Positions 17,792-26,815 of a stretch of DNA of 64,000 nucleotides are shown piece after piece. Where the stretch lies: NCBI GenBank assembly GCA_034926605.1, contig JAYFQV010000012.1, positions 69,767-133,766 of the forward strand. The letters are read 5' to 3'. The stretch comes from CALXXL01 sp034926605. Its GTDB lineage: Bacteria > Verrucomicrobiota > Lentisphaeria > Victivallales > Victivallaceae. Position numbers and translations under genes: made by a program. Every line of letters starts with the position of its first letter. Position 1 is the first letter of the stretch. Under the pieces are notes generated by a model. That model had not been told where the DNA came from, did no database searches, and was given only the letters and a program-made list of their open reading frames with translations.

Positions 17792-19005
17792 CAGCGCACC
17801 GCGCCCGGCGACCAGCTGGGCATGGTGAGTTTGTATTCGGTGGACAGGAGCTGCCGCGACTTGCCGTTGATCACGTCGACCACATAGAGGGCGGTCTTGC
17901 CGCCGAGTGTGCGCGCGCAGACCACGTGGCGCGAGTCGGGAGCCCAGGACGGAGACTCCCACTCGCCGCTCTCCTTGGTCACCTGGGTGGGCGGAGTCTC
18001 GCCGGTCATGTCGCTTATCGCCAGCTTGTAGCTGCCGCCGATCTTGGCGGAATAGACGATCTTGTTTTTCTTGCTCCAGTCCGGTGTGGCGGCCTCCGAA
18101 CCCAGCGTGCTGAGCTGGTTGCGGGTCTTGGCGGCCAGGTTTATCACCGAAAGCCGCGGTGTGCGGCTGCCGTCCTTGGCGGAAACGAAGCAGATCGAAT
18201 CGCCCGACGGGCTCCAGCAGGGAGACGCCTCCGCGCCGTTGCCGGTGGTCAGGCGGGTCTGCGCGTTGGAACCGATGTTCTGGATGTAGAGATCGACCCG
18301 GTTCTCAAAACTGCCGACAAACGCGATCTTGGTGAAGCGCGGGTCGAACGCCACGCCCACGTTCATGCCTTTGAGAAACGTCAGCTGTTTGGTGCCCAGC
18401 GGTTTGAGTCTGGTCTGGAGAATCATGGTCTTGTCGGGGGAATATTTGGTATAGCCGATGCTCTTGGAGTCCGGCGCCCAGCACGGCTCAACGCACATGG
18501 AGTTGAAGTTGGTGATCTGGGTGACGCCGCCGCCGGCAAGATCGCAGATGAAGATTTCGCGGCGGTTGGAGCCGAGGTCGGCACAGAATGCGATACGGCT
18601 CTGGCAAAGTTCCGACACGCCCTTTTCGTCCTTGAATATCTTGGACATCACGTCATCCACCAGCTTCTGCGCCCCTTCCCGGGGATTGGAGAACCCCACC
18701 CGGCCGCGCGCGAACTCCTGGCCGCCCATGGAAAGCAGATATTCGCAGGAGGTGCTGTTGGCGTTGCCGCGCAGGTCGTAGTCGGCGGTGGCGGACGTGG
18801 AGAGGCTCAGCCAGCCGCTGACCTGGATGAAGGTCTTCACCAGATTGTTGAGTTCCGGGTTGCCGTTGATGCCGACCAGCCGCACCGACGCGTCGCCGGA
18901 ATCCAGCGCTCCGCGAAGCACCTGGATGTCGGCGGCGGAAACGGTTGAGACGGCGAACATGGCGAGCGCGGCCAGGGCCGCCCTGAAATGCGATCCGAAA
19001 GTCAT
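17791..19005 (-). CDS. tolB: TolB-like periplasmic beta-propeller protein
   Basis: A 404-residue exported protein with a signal peptide ending VSTVSA. The N-terminal part matches the TolB alpha/beta domain and is followed by WD40-like propeller repeats (patterns W-x-PDSKSIGYT, FDPRFTKIAFV, WSPSGDSICFV, WAPDSRHVVC). TolB works with Tol-Pal in outer-membrane constriction during division; no tolA, tolQ, tolR or pal gene is in the window, so the assignment rests on the domain pattern. AAGGAGAAA precedes the start, 32 bases after paaK, in the same operon. Confidence 0.85.
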   Translation of the reverse strand: MTFGSHFRAALAALAMFAVSTVSAADIQVLRGALDSGDASVRLVGINGNPELNNLVKTFIQVSGWLSLSTSATADYDLRGNANSTSCEYLLSMGGQEFARGRVGFSNPREGAQKLVDDVMSKIFKDEKGVSELCQSRIAFCADLGSNRREIFICDLAGGGVTQITNFNSMCVEPCWAPDSKSIGYTKYSPDKTMILQTRLKPLGTKQLTFLKGMNVGVAFDPRFTKIAFVGSFENRVDLYIQNIGSNAQTRLTTGNGAEASPCWSPSGDSICFVSAKDGSRTPRLSVINLAAKTRNQLSTLGSEAATPDWSKKNKIVYSAKIGGSYKLAISDMTGETPPTQVTKESGEWESPSWAPDSRHVVCARTLGGKTALYVVDVINGKSRQLLSTEYKLTMPSWSPGAVR

Positions 19006-19037
19006 GATGGGGTTTCTCCTTCGGTTATTTTTAATTC

Positions 19038-20351
19038 TTACTGATTGCGGCGGTCGATGACCCGGCGGGCCTTGCCTTCGCTGCGCTGGATGGTCTGCGG
19101 AGCCACCAGCTTCACCGCCACCCGCAGTCCGACGGTGTTGGTGATGGCGTTGGTAAGGCGCTTCTGGAGGCTTTCGAGTTCGCGGACGCGGTCGGAGAAA
19201 AGTTCCCCGGTTATCTCCACGTCAACCTCGATATTGTCCATGCCGTTTTCGGTATAAAGCACGATGTTGTAATGCGGCAGCGTGCCGTCTACCGACAGCA
19301 GCGCGGCTTCTATCTGCGACGGGAACACATTGATGCCGCGGATGATGAACATATCGTCCGACCGGCTGGAGATGCGCCCGAGGCGGCGGAGCGTGCGTCC
19401 GCAGCCGCAAGGCTCGGCGATGATGCGGGTAAGGTCGCGGGTGCGGTAGCGGATCATCGGCAGCGCCTCCTTGGTAAGCGAGGTGAGCACCAGCTCGCCG
19501 GTCTCGCCGTCGGGGAGCACTTTGCCGGTGTCGGGATCGATTATCTCAGGGTAGAAATGGTCTTCGAAGATATGCAGCCCGCAGTGATGGTCGCATTCGA
19601 TCGCCACACCGGGGCCGATCAGCTCGGAAAGCCCGTAGATGTCGAACGCCTTGATCCCGCCGACCTGCTCGATGCGGTTGCGCAGTTCGTCGGTCCACGG
19701 CTCGGCGCCGAACACCCCCACCCGCAGCGGCATCTTGCGCAGGTCGAGGCCCTGCTCCGCCGCCTTTTCCGCCAGATGCAGAAAATAGCTGGGGGTACAG
19801 CAGATCGCGGTTACTCCGAAATCGTTCATCACCATGATCTGGCGCTGGGTGTTGCCCACCGAGGTCGGCACCACCGCGCAGCCGAGGGACTCGCCGCCGG
19901 CATGGGCGCCGAGCCCGCCGGTGAACAGTCCGTAGCCGTAGGAAACCTGCAGCACGTCGTCCGGCCCGATGCCGGCGGCCATCAGCGACCGCCGCATGAC
20001 CTCGCTCCAAATATCGAGATCGCCACGGGTGTATCCGACCACGATCGGCTTGCCGGTGGTGCCACTGGAGGCGTGGATGCGAACCACTTTGGAAACCGGT
20101 ACCGCGAACAGGCCGAACGGATAGTTGTCGCGCAGGTCGGTCTTGACGGTGAACGGCAGTTTCGACAGGTCGGCAAGAGACTTTATGTCTTCCGGTGAGA
20201 CGCCGGCCGCCTCCATTTTCGCCCGGTAGGGAGCCACATGTTCCCATGAACGGTTGATGGTGGACTTAAGGCGTTGCAGTTGAAGTGCGGCGAGTTCTTC
20301 GCGCGCCAGGTAATCGCTGGCGGTGGCGGCACAGTTTGCGGTGTTTTTCAT
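19038..20351 (-). CDS. paaK: Phenylacetate-CoA ligase
   Basis: A 437-residue adenylate-forming enzyme that activates phenylacetate or related aryl acids to the CoA thioester. The P-loop SSGTTGKP, the YGLSE motif, the Y-R-TRD segment and the late GRISSRSDDM motif all fit PaaK. In anaerobes these ligases often serve the reverse ferredoxin-dependent 2-oxoacid pathway; no indolepyruvate or other 2-oxoacid oxidoreductase is nearby to confirm that. It is the first gene of the paaK-tolB-folC-lon-lolA-like-ispH operon, under the promoter at 20401-20429. The match to a ribosome-binding site is weak (CCGGAAAT). Confidence 0.92.
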   Translation of the reverse strand: MKNTANCAATASDYLAREELAALQLQRLKSTINRSWEHVAPYRAKMEAAGVSPEDIKSLADLSKLPFTVKTDLRDNYPFGLFAVPVSKVVRIHASSGTTGKPIVVGYTRGDLDIWSEVMRRSLMAAGIGPDDVLQVSYGYGLFTGGLGAHAGGESLGCAVVPTSVGNTQRQIMVMNDFGVTAICCTPSYFLHLAEKAAEQGLDLRKMPLRVGVFGAEPWTDELRNRIEQVGGIKAFDIYGLSELIGPGVAIECDHHCGLHIFEDHFYPEIIDPDTGKVLPDGETGELVLTSLTKEALPMIRYRTRDLTRIIAEPCGCGRTLRRLGRISSRSDDMFIIRGINVFPSQIEAALLSVDGTLPHYNIVLYTENGMDNIEVDVEITGELFSDRVRELESLQKRLTNAITNTVGLRVAVKLVAPQTIQRSEGKARRVIDRRNQ

Positions 20352-20400
20352 AGCGTAAATAATTTCCGGAAACGGGTTGACATTTTTCTTTTAAATCATT

Positions 20401-20429
20401 AATATAGTCGGCAAAGATTGCTCTTGCAA
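20401..20429 (-). promoter_or_regulatory. Predicted promoter of the paaK-to-ispH operon
   Basis: TTGCAA (20429-20424), a 17-base spacer, TATATT (20406-20401), about 50 bases before the paaK start. Confidence 0.65.
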
Positions 20430-20449
20430 GGCGGCCCCTCAAAAAAACC

Positions 20450-22408
20450 TTAAAACCGGTGCATGCGCAGCGCCAGCAGCGTTATGTCGTCCGACTGCTC
20501 GGCTCCGCCCGCGTGTCTGGTCACCGCCGCGAGCACGGTATTTATGGCTTTTTCCGGCGCCACGTCGTCCGGAAGCGCGGCCACGACCTGCTCCAGACGC
20601 GAGAGCGTGAACTGGTTGCCGTCCGAATCGAACGCCTCGGTGACGCCGTCGGTATAGGCGATGAACATTTCACCGGGAGCCAGATGGAATGCGGCGGTGG
20701 CGTAAGTCGCGCCGGAGACGCCCAGAGGCGGCCCCTGAATGCCGGATATGCGCCGCACCTTGCCGTCGGCGCCGCGCACCAGCGGCGGATTGTGTCCGGC
20801 GTTGGCATAGTGCATGACCCCGGTCCTGACGTTGAGAATGCCGAAGAACAAAGTCACGAACATCATCATGTCGTTGCCGCGTTCCAGCGCGGTGTTTATG
20901 CGGGTGACGATCTCTCCGGCCGAAAGCGAGCCGGAGGCCGCGCCGCGGTTCAGAGTCTGGGTGACCGCCATGAACAGCGCGGCGGGGATGCCCTTGCCGG
21001 ACACGTCGCCAACGGTTATGACAAGTTCGTCGTCGCTGAGGTAAAAATAGTCGTACAGGTCGCCGCCCACCCCTTTGGCGGGAATCAGCGCGGCGAACAG
21101 CTCGAACTCACGGCGGCAGATGGCGTCCGGGCACCCCTTGGGCAGCAGCGACTGCTGTATCTGATTGGCGATCGCCACTTCGCTTTCAAACCGGTTGCGG
21201 GCGGCGGTGGTGGTCTCCAGTTCCGTCACATAGCGCTGCAGAGACTGCTGCATGGCGGCGAACGCGTCGGTCAGCTGGCCGACCTCGTCGGAACGATTGA
21301 GCCGGGGCAGCTGGACCGAGAAATCACCGCTTCCGATGCGTCTCGCCACCGGGGCGAGAAGCCGCAGCGGTCTCAGCGCGCGCATGGTGACCAGCGCCAG
21401 CAGCACCAGCGCCAGCACCACCATGGCAACCGCCAGAATGCTGGCGTAGTGGCGCAGCTGTATCAACGGCTCGAACAGCCGGTTCTGCACGATGACCGCA
21501 CCCACCACCCAGCCGTTGGCATCGACCGTGGTATAGGACACCCATGAATGTCCGGCCGGAGCCAGCGCGGTCGGAAACGGATAGACCTGGAATCCGGAAC
21601 CGCCCTCGAGAACGCCGTTCCAGAAGTACGACAGCTCCGTGCGGTCGCCGCGCGGCATGTCGAACACGGTATGCGTCATGCGGAATTCGGGATGAACCAC
21701 CAGCCTTCCCTCCCGGGTGATCAGGTAGGCATATCCTTCGCACCCGACGACCCCCTGAAGATAACGCGACAGCTGCTCGAGCGAAATATCCACCGTAACC
21801 ACCCCGGCGAACACCGGATTGCCGTTGCGGGTTAAGTAGAACGGATAGCTGTAAGTGGTCATGGCTATATTGCCGAGGTTCTCGTCGAAGTAGGGTTCCG
21901 ACCACTTTCCCGGGCCGCTTTTGGTGGCGTAGTTTTTGAACCAGTAAAAATTGAAATAATCGTATCCGGAACCGTCCACGTCCACGGTGTTCTGCACTTC
22001 GCCGCCGGTCGTGTTCTCGAAGAAGGAATACCACATGCAGTATTTCTGACCGCGATGGCGCATCTCCGGCGCGAACGCGATGCTGCCGCCGGAAACCTCC
22101 GGACGGCTCTTGTGGAGATCCGCGATGGCCTGCTTGAGATAGTTGATCAGGTCTTCGTCGGTAATTTTTTCGTCCTCGACCAGTAAGGCGATCATCTCGG
22201 CGGTTCGGGCCGATTCCGAAAACAGGCCGTCCAGCTGGGCGGCGCTCATGCCGGCGGAGCGCAACGCGTTGGACTCGATCTGGCCACCCAGCAGCGTCTC
22301 CGCCTCCCGGGTCAGATAATACACCAGCGCAACCACCACCAGCAGCACGGCCGGCGCGATCAGAAACAGCTGGCGCCACGCCAGCGACGATTTCCAGGCT
22401 TTAAGCAC
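20450..22408 (-). CDS. Transmembrane sensor SpoIIE-type protein phosphatase (Cache-HAMP-PP2C)
   Basis: A 652-residue membrane signalling protein. It has a transmembrane helix (about 13-33), an extracytoplasmic sensor region of the double-Cache type to about residue 320, a second helix (325-350), a HAMP linker ending near 400 and a PP2C/SpoIIE serine-threonine phosphatase domain with metal-ligand segments GGDLYDY, GDVSGKG, YTDGVTEA and SDDITLLAL. Such RsbU-like proteins usually dephosphorylate an anti-anti-sigma factor; no such partner or kinase is next to it, so the target is unknown. Promoter at 22436-22464. Confidence 0.92.
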   Translation of the reverse strand: MLKAWKSSLAWRQLFLIAPAVLLVVVALVYYLTREAETLLGGQIESNALRSAGMSAAQLDGLFSESARTAEMIALLVEDEKITDEDLINYLKQAIADLHKSRPEVSGGSIAFAPEMRHRGQKYCMWYSFFENTTGGEVQNTVDVDGSGYDYFNFYWFKNYATKSGPGKWSEPYFDENLGNIAMTTYSYPFYLTRNGNPVFAGVVTVDISLEQLSRYLQGVVGCEGYAYLITREGRLVVHPEFRMTHTVFDMPRGDRTELSYFWNGVLEGGSGFQVYPFPTALAPAGHSWVSYTTVDANGWVVGAVIVQNRLFEPLIQLRHYASILAVAMVVLALVLLALVTMRALRPLRLLAPVARRIGSGDFSVQLPRLNRSDEVGQLTDAFAAMQQSLQRYVTELETTTAARNRFESEVAIANQIQQSLLPKGCPDAICRREFELFAALIPAKGVGGDLYDYFYLSDDELVITVGDVSGKGIPAALFMAVTQTLNRGAASGSLSAGEIVTRINTALERGNDMMMFVTLFFGILNVRTGVMHYANAGHNPPLVRGADGKVRRISGIQGPPLGVSGATYATAAFHLAPGEMFIAYTDGVTEAFDSDGNQFTLSRLEQVVAALPDDVAPEKAINTVLAAVTRHAGGAEQSDDITLLALRMHRF

Positions 22409-22435
22409 CGCGAACCTCCCTTTTGAAAACGCGCT

Positions 22436-22464
22436 AATATAGCATTCGTGACCGGCTTTTACAA
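22436..22464 (-). promoter_or_regulatory. Predicted promoter of the sensor phosphatase gene
   Basis: TTGTAA (22464-22459), 17 bases, TATATT (22441-22436), with a TGC extension before the -10. The -35 overlaps the end of the upstream gene. Confidence 0.6.
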
Positions 22465-23454
22465 GCCGGGGCGGTCACTTGTTCTCAGGCGTTTCTCGCT
22501 TTTTCCGCCGCCGTTCCCATCCTCATCGTTCATGATGCGATATCCCCCCGTAACCACCGCAAGCAGCCCCAATCCGCCGAACACGGCCGGAAACAGCCAG
22601 AAAAGCCATGCGTTCCCGCCATCGCACCGCATGACCGACTTGGCGGGATTTTCCGGGTCCACAAGACAGGTCGAAACCGTTCCGGCGGCCAGCGTCGCCA
22701 CCTCGGCGGTTACCATGCCGCGGTCATCATCGCTGCCGGAGTCGGCGCGATAACGGTCTCCGTAATAGGTTTTTCCGTCATATTCATAACGGTACAGCAC
22801 ATCGACGCGATAGGCCGTATGTTCCCGATGCCCGCGGATGCTGTGGCTGGCGGCATGCTCACCGCTGTAAAGTATCTCGCACGGAACCGTGCTCCAGGAC
22901 TTCGCCCGCCATTCGTCCATCACTTCGCCGCCGAACATAAACGCGATGTAGACGGCCACAAAAATGAACAGGAGCCCGCATAATATGCCGATTTTCGCAC
23001 CGGAACGCGAAGTGGCGAACGTCTCCGGAACGCAATATCCCAAATCCATATACGTCCGCAAGTCATGAATCGCTTTCCACAACATCGCCGCAAACAGCAG
23101 CAGTAAAAACAGAACCGCTAAGACCACCCATCCCTGTCGCCACTCGGGGATTCCGGAATCGTCCGGGTTGCCGGGATTCACTCTTACCGACAGTCGGCTG
23201 CCGACCGGATGCTCCAGCGCCCGCCGCATGGCCTCGGCATGGCTTTCGGATTTGCCGATCCTGCCTATTTTGCCGCTGCGGGCCTGACCGTCAGCCTCAT
23301 AATTGTATTCGATGATACCGTCGCCGATTCTCGTGACGGTCGCGCCGGCTTCCGGCCAGAACGGCATGGAAATCGCACGGCGGCCGATTCCATAGAATGC
23401 CGCCGCAAATAAGATCACAAGGATCGGAGCAAGAAAAATTTTTATCACTCTCAT
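22459..23454 (-). CDS. DUF3592-type membrane protein
   Basis: A 331-residue protein with an N-terminal transmembrane helix and at least three further ones (around 107-127, 155-175 and 285-305). Between them are two copies of a beta-rich domain, each ending in a V-x-PxNP or V-DPENP motif, a pattern typical of DUF3592; the function is unknown. The start lies 4 bases after the stop of the hydrolase gene, so the two form one transcription unit. Confidence 0.7.
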   Translation of the reverse strand: MRVIKIFLAPILVILFAAAFYGIGRRAISMPFWPEAGATVTRIGDGIIEYNYEADGQARSGKIGRIGKSESHAEAMRRALEHPVGSRLSVRVNPGNPDDSGIPEWRQGWVVLAVLFLLLLFAAMLWKAIHDLRTYMDLGYCVPETFATSRSGAKIGILCGLLFIFVAVYIAFMFGGEVMDEWRAKSWSTVPCEILYSGEHAASHSIRGHREHTAYRVDVLYRYEYDGKTYYGDRYRADSGSDDDRGMVTAEVATLAAGTVSTCLVDPENPAKSVMRCDGGNAWLFWLFPAVFGGLGLLAVVTGGYRIMNDEDGNGGGKSEKRLRTSDRPGL

Positions 23455-23458
23455 TTTT

Positions 23459-24247
23459 TCAATCCGCTCCGGTTACCCCCGCCGCTTCGGCTTCGGCACG
23501 CGGCCGGAAACAGCCGTTCTTGAGAAAATGCAGGGTTTCGGCGTGCACTTCCGGATTGAACATCATGAACGAGTGGCCGCACGGCAGCTCCAGAAATTCC
23601 GACTGTCCTTCGAACGGCGCTGAGTCCAGCTTCACCGATTTGTCATATGTCCCGGCGATCACACCCACGGTGTAGCCCTCCGGCCACGGCAGAAGGTGGA
23701 TCGAGGACTCGGGCGCGTCGCTCAAGTCGCGCAGCGGTCTTACCAGCATTCCGGTCAGCGCCGGCATCAGGTCGGTATATCGGCGGGCCTGGGGAGACCC
23801 ACGGTGCGGAGGCGCCAGCATCACGATCCGGTTGAACCGTTCAGGCGGCAGGGGGTCGGTTTTGTCGGCCAGCGCCAGCCGGGTCAGGATACCGCCCATG
23901 GAATGGGTTACGATGTTTATCCGGCTGCCGGGATTGTCGCGCAGCAGTCGCTGGAGAAACCGCTTGAAGCGTGCGGCATGGTGAAAATAGTCGCCGCGGG
24001 TGGTGGCGTAGTCGTAGCAGATGGCGCGGTAGCCGTGGTCGGCCATGAACCGCGCGAAGTTGTGCATAACCGCCGCGCGGTGGAAAAGGCCGTGCACCAG
24101 CACCGCGATTTCACCGTCGGAGTTTCCCATCGAAAAGCCGCCGTCGCCCCTCGTCATGGTACGCCACAGCGAATTCATGCTGTCGGCGCAGAAAAAATTC
24201 TCTCCAAGCCGGTACTCCCGGCTCTTTTTCCAGAAATTGTCCCTCAT
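23459..24247 (-). CDS. Lipase-like alpha/beta hydrolase
   Basis: A 262-residue predicted esterase. The oxyanion loop VLVHGLFHR, the nucleophile elbow THSMGG (serine in G-x-S-x-G-like form) and a late CGHSFMMF segment with the likely catalytic histidine define the alpha/beta-hydrolase triad. No clear signal peptide is present, so it is probably cytoplasmic. GGGAGGTG precedes the ATG at 24247. The substrate cannot be predicted; the overall shape is like triacylglycerol lipases of the EstA/LipB kind. Confidence 0.82.
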   Translation of the reverse strand: MRDNFWKKSREYRLGENFFCADSMNSLWRTMTRGDGGFSMGNSDGEIAVLVHGLFHRAAVMHNFARFMADHGYRAICYDYATTRGDYFHHAARFKRFLQRLLRDNPGSRINIVTHSMGGILTRLALADKTDPLPPERFNRIVMLAPPHRGSPQARRYTDLMPALTGMLVRPLRDLSDAPESSIHLLPWPEGYTVGVIAGTYDKSVKLDSAPFEGQSEFLELPCGHSFMMFNPEVHAETLHFLKNGCFRPRAEAEAAGVTGAD

Positions 24248-24267
24248 AACACCTCCCTGTCGTCATT

Positions 24268-24296
24268 AATTAAGCATAAAATTCGGTCGGCGCCAA
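24268..24296 (-). promoter_or_regulatory. Predicted promoter of the hydrolase/DUF3592 unit
   Basis: TTGGCG (24296-24291), 17 bases, TTAATT (24273-24268). It is immediately back to back with the plus-strand promoter at 24297-24324. Confidence 0.4.
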
Positions 24297-24324
24297 TTGT
24301 AAAGACGCATTTTCCTGCTATTAT
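24297..24324 (+). promoter_or_regulatory. Predicted promoter of the thioredoxin-fold/nucleotidase/serpin operon
   Basis: TTGTAA (24297-24302), 16 bases, TATTAT (24319-24324), followed by a strong AAAGGAGGTGG ribosome-binding site. Confidence 0.5.
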
Positions 24325-24345
24325 ATCAGCAAAGGAGGTGGAGCT

Positions 24346-24606
24346 ATGCTTAAACTTTACGGTTGGTACGCCTGTCAGGACTGCCTGAAACTGATCGAAT
24401 GGCTGAAATCGCACGATGTGCCGTTCGAGTATTACGAGATGGAAGACCAGCCGCTTCAGGTAGGCTCGCTGATCGGGCGCGTCAACGGCGCCCAATCGTG
24501 GAAGGTTCCCACTCTCGAATACGAAGGCCGCTGGCGTCCGGCGAAGGCGTTCGACCCCGAAGAAACCCGGCGCGACCTGATCGCCCTCGGCGTGCCGCTG
24601 GAGTAG
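24346..24606 (+). CDS. Glutaredoxin-like small thioredoxin-fold protein
   Basis: An 86-residue cytosolic protein. The N-terminal beta strand leads to a C10-Q-D-C13 redox pair in the glutaredoxin position, and a cis-proline loop appears as KVPTLEYEG near residues 53-61. The size fits a monothiol/dithiol glutaredoxin; the exact reductant and target are not evident. It has one of the best ribosome-binding sites in the window and starts an operon with the nucleotidase and serpin. Confidence 0.8.
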   Translation: MLKLYGWYACQDCLKLIEWLKSHDVPFEYYEMEDQPLQVGSLIGRVNGAQSWKVPTLEYEGRWRPAKAFDPEETRRDLIALGVPLE

Positions 24607-24610
24607 ATAT

Positions 24611-25549
24611 ATGGCGTTTCCGATCGAGAAAAAACTGGTGGTCGCGGTGGCGTCGAGCGCGCTGTTCAAGCTGGACGCCGCCGACGCGGTGTTCCGCAAG
24701 CAGGGCCTGACGGCCTACCGCGAATACCAGCGCGCTCATCAGTCGGAAATCCTCGGCAAGGGGATCGCCTTCGCGTTCGTGGAGCGGCTGCTGGAACTCA
24801 ACCGGCTGTTCCCCGAGGAGCGCCCGGCGGAGGTGGTGCTGCTTTCGCATAACGACCCGGACACCGGGCTCCGGGTGTTCAACGCCATCGAGCATTACAA
24901 TCTGGATATATCGCGCGCCGCGTTCACCACCGGCGAATCGCCGTTCAAATACGCGGAAGCGTTCAATGTTTCGCTGTTCCTCTCCGCCGACGGGCGCGAC
25001 GTGAAGGAGGCGCTGGCGCACGGCTGCGCCGCCGGTCAGGTGGTCGGCTCGCCGTCCGGGCTGGACTCCGAGGATCGCGGATTGTGCGTGGCGTTCGACT
25101 TCGACGGCGTCCTCGCCGACGACTCCGCCGAAAAGATCAATGCCTCCAAAGGGCTGGAGGCGTTCCACGCCAGCGAGGCGGCCAACGCCGCCGTTCCGCT
25201 GCCGCCCGGCCCCCTCGCCCGCTTTTTCCGGCAGCTCGGAGCGCTGCATGAACTGGAAAACGAGCACCTCGCGGCCGATCCGGCGTACAAACGCTATCTC
25301 AATCTGGTGATCGTCACCGCCCGCAGCGCCCCCGCCCACGCGAGGGTGGCCGCCACCCTGCGCAGCTGGGACATCGTGGCCGATCAGGTGTTTTTCCTGG
25401 GCGGCATGGACAAAAACCGCGTGCTGGCCGCCCTGCGTCCGCACATCTTCTTCGACGACCAGAAGGAGCTGAATCTGTCCGGCAGCGACCGCTTCACTCC
25501 CTCCGTCCATATTCCGTTCGGCATAAAAAATCAGGAGAACATCATATGA
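24611..25549 (+). CDS. 5'-nucleotidase of the cytosolic NT5C1 type
   Basis: A 312-residue enzyme that should release phosphate from nucleoside monophosphates. The sequence fits the family known mainly as cytosolic 5'-nucleotidase 1: an early VAVASSALFKLD segment, LSHNDPDTGLRVFN, FLSADGRDV, and the haloacid-dehalogenase nucleophile motif FDFDGVLADD (about residues 157-166), with late FFDDQ. It starts five bases after the glutaredoxin-like gene and overlaps the serpin gene by ATGA. Purine salvage or AMP turnover is the likely role. Confidence 0.88.
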   Translation: MAFPIEKKLVVAVASSALFKLDAADAVFRKQGLTAYREYQRAHQSEILGKGIAFAFVERLLELNRLFPEERPAEVVLLSHNDPDTGLRVFNAIEHYNLDISRAAFTTGESPFKYAEAFNVSLFLSADGRDVKEALAHGCAAGQVVGSPSGLDSEDRGLCVAFDFDGVLADDSAEKINASKGLEAFHASEAANAAVPLPPGPLARFFRQLGALHELENEHLAADPAYKRYLNLVIVTARSAPAHARVAATLRSWDIVADQVFFLGGMDKNRVLAALRPHIFFDDQKELNLSGSDRFTPSVHIPFGIKNQENII

Positions 25550-26790
25550 AACATAAAAAACAGATCGTCTGGAGCATCATTGCCGCCGCACTTTTGGCCC
25601 TCATGATTTTCTGCCTCATCCCGAGCGGCAAGGCGGCGCCGGAGCGCGCCGGAGCCGACAGCGCCATACTCAACGTCGATCCCGCCTTCCCGGTACCCGA
25701 TTTCAATCTGGCGATAAAGTTCCTGCAGGCCGCCTCCGCCGCCTCCGACGTCCCGAATTTCTCATTCTCCCTGCTCACCTTGTCCGAAGGCATGACTTTC
25801 ATGTACGCCGGGGCCGCCGGGGAATCCCTGTGCGACCTCTCGGAACTGTTCGGATTTTTCGGCCCGCCCGAAACCGCCATGCGGGAGATGGCAAGCCTCA
25901 ACGCCGCCATGCTCAAGGCCGCCAACGGCAATATGGACATCGCCGCGGCGGTGCTTTTCGATAAACGCCGCGGCCGGATGTTCACCACCTATGCCGACCT
26001 GCTGGAACTCGAGCCGCTGGCCATGCGGGCCGACATCGATTTCTCCGACCCCGCCGCCGCGGGCAGCGTCATCAACGACTGGGCGGGCGAACACACCAAG
26101 GGCCGCATAAAAGACATTGCCGCCGCCTCCGACATCACCGACGAGACCATGTGCGTGATCCTGACCGCTTTCTATTTCAAAGACGTCTGGGCCGACCAGT
26201 TCACGCCCGGCGGCACCATCGATTTCATCGTTGAACCCGATGTGAAGAACCAGACGATCCCCGCCATGTCGCGCACCGGCGCCTGCCCCTATGCCGAAAA
26301 CGACATCTGGCAGTACGTCGAGCTGGAATTCGGCAACTCCGGCGTGGTCATGGCGCTGCTGCTTCCCAGGCAGTTCATGCCGGTTCCGGATCTGGTGAAC
26401 GGCACCGACGGCGACGAGGTCGCCGAACTGCTGGCGGCGGCGCGCGCCGGAACTGAAACCGTCAGAATTACCGTGCCGCCGTTCAAGGTGGAGAATTCGG
26501 TGAACTGCAAGGCGCTGATGGAACAGCTCGGTATGCACAACTGGAGCGGCTTTCAGCAGATGGCCGACCCTTCGCCGGTGATAGCCCTGATACGGCAGAA
26601 GAATTATTTCGACTTCAACGCCAAGGGCGCCGAAGCCGCCAGCGTCAATGCCGTAATTGGTGTAGCATGTTGTGAGCCGGAACCGGAGATGATGCCCAAG
26701 AATTTCTACGCCGACCATCCGTTTCTGTGGTTCCTGCTGGACAAAAAGTCCAACACGGTGCTGATGACCGGCTGGTTCGCCGGGCAATAG
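25546..26790 (+). CDS. Exported serpin (serine/cysteine protease inhibitor)
   Basis: A 414-residue member of the serpin family with an N-terminal membrane helix/signal anchor (residues 8-28), so it acts outside the cytoplasm. The reactive-centre hinge NAKGAEAAS fits the consensus, and the C-terminal DHPFLWFLLD-x-K-x-NTVLMTG segment is the classical serpin signature. Counting from hinge Gly361 as P15 puts the scissile P1-P1' at Cys375-Cys376, which would be unusual. Serpins inhibit proteases by a suicide conformational change; a gut bacterium may use one against host or competitor enzymes. It is the last gene of a three-gene operon and is translationally coupled to the nucleotidase. Confidence 0.92.
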   Translation: MKHKKQIVWSIIAAALLALMIFCLIPSGKAAPERAGADSAILNVDPAFPVPDFNLAIKFLQAASAASDVPNFSFSLLTLSEGMTFMYAGAAGESLCDLSELFGFFGPPETAMREMASLNAAMLKAANGNMDIAAAVLFDKRRGRMFTTYADLLELEPLAMRADIDFSDPAAAGSVINDWAGEHTKGRIKDIAAASDITDETMCVILTAFYFKDVWADQFTPGGTIDFIVEPDVKNQTIPAMSRTGACPYAENDIWQYVELEFGNSGVVMALLLPRQFMPVPDLVNGTDGDEVAELLAAARAGTETVRITVPPFKVENSVNCKALMEQLGMHNWSGFQQMADPSPVIALIRQKNYFDFNAKGAEAASVNAVIGVACCEPEPEMMPKNFYADHPFLWFLLDKKSNTVLMTGWFAGQ

Positions 26791-26815
26791 CACCGGCGGA
26801 AGCCCGGTTGCGTCA

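Noticed and set aside
17792..17962. A 57-residue N-terminal extension of FolC
   Set aside because: This part lies wholly inside tolB, is Arg/Gly/Ala-rich shadow sequence, and the family start fits the ATG overlapping the tolB stop.
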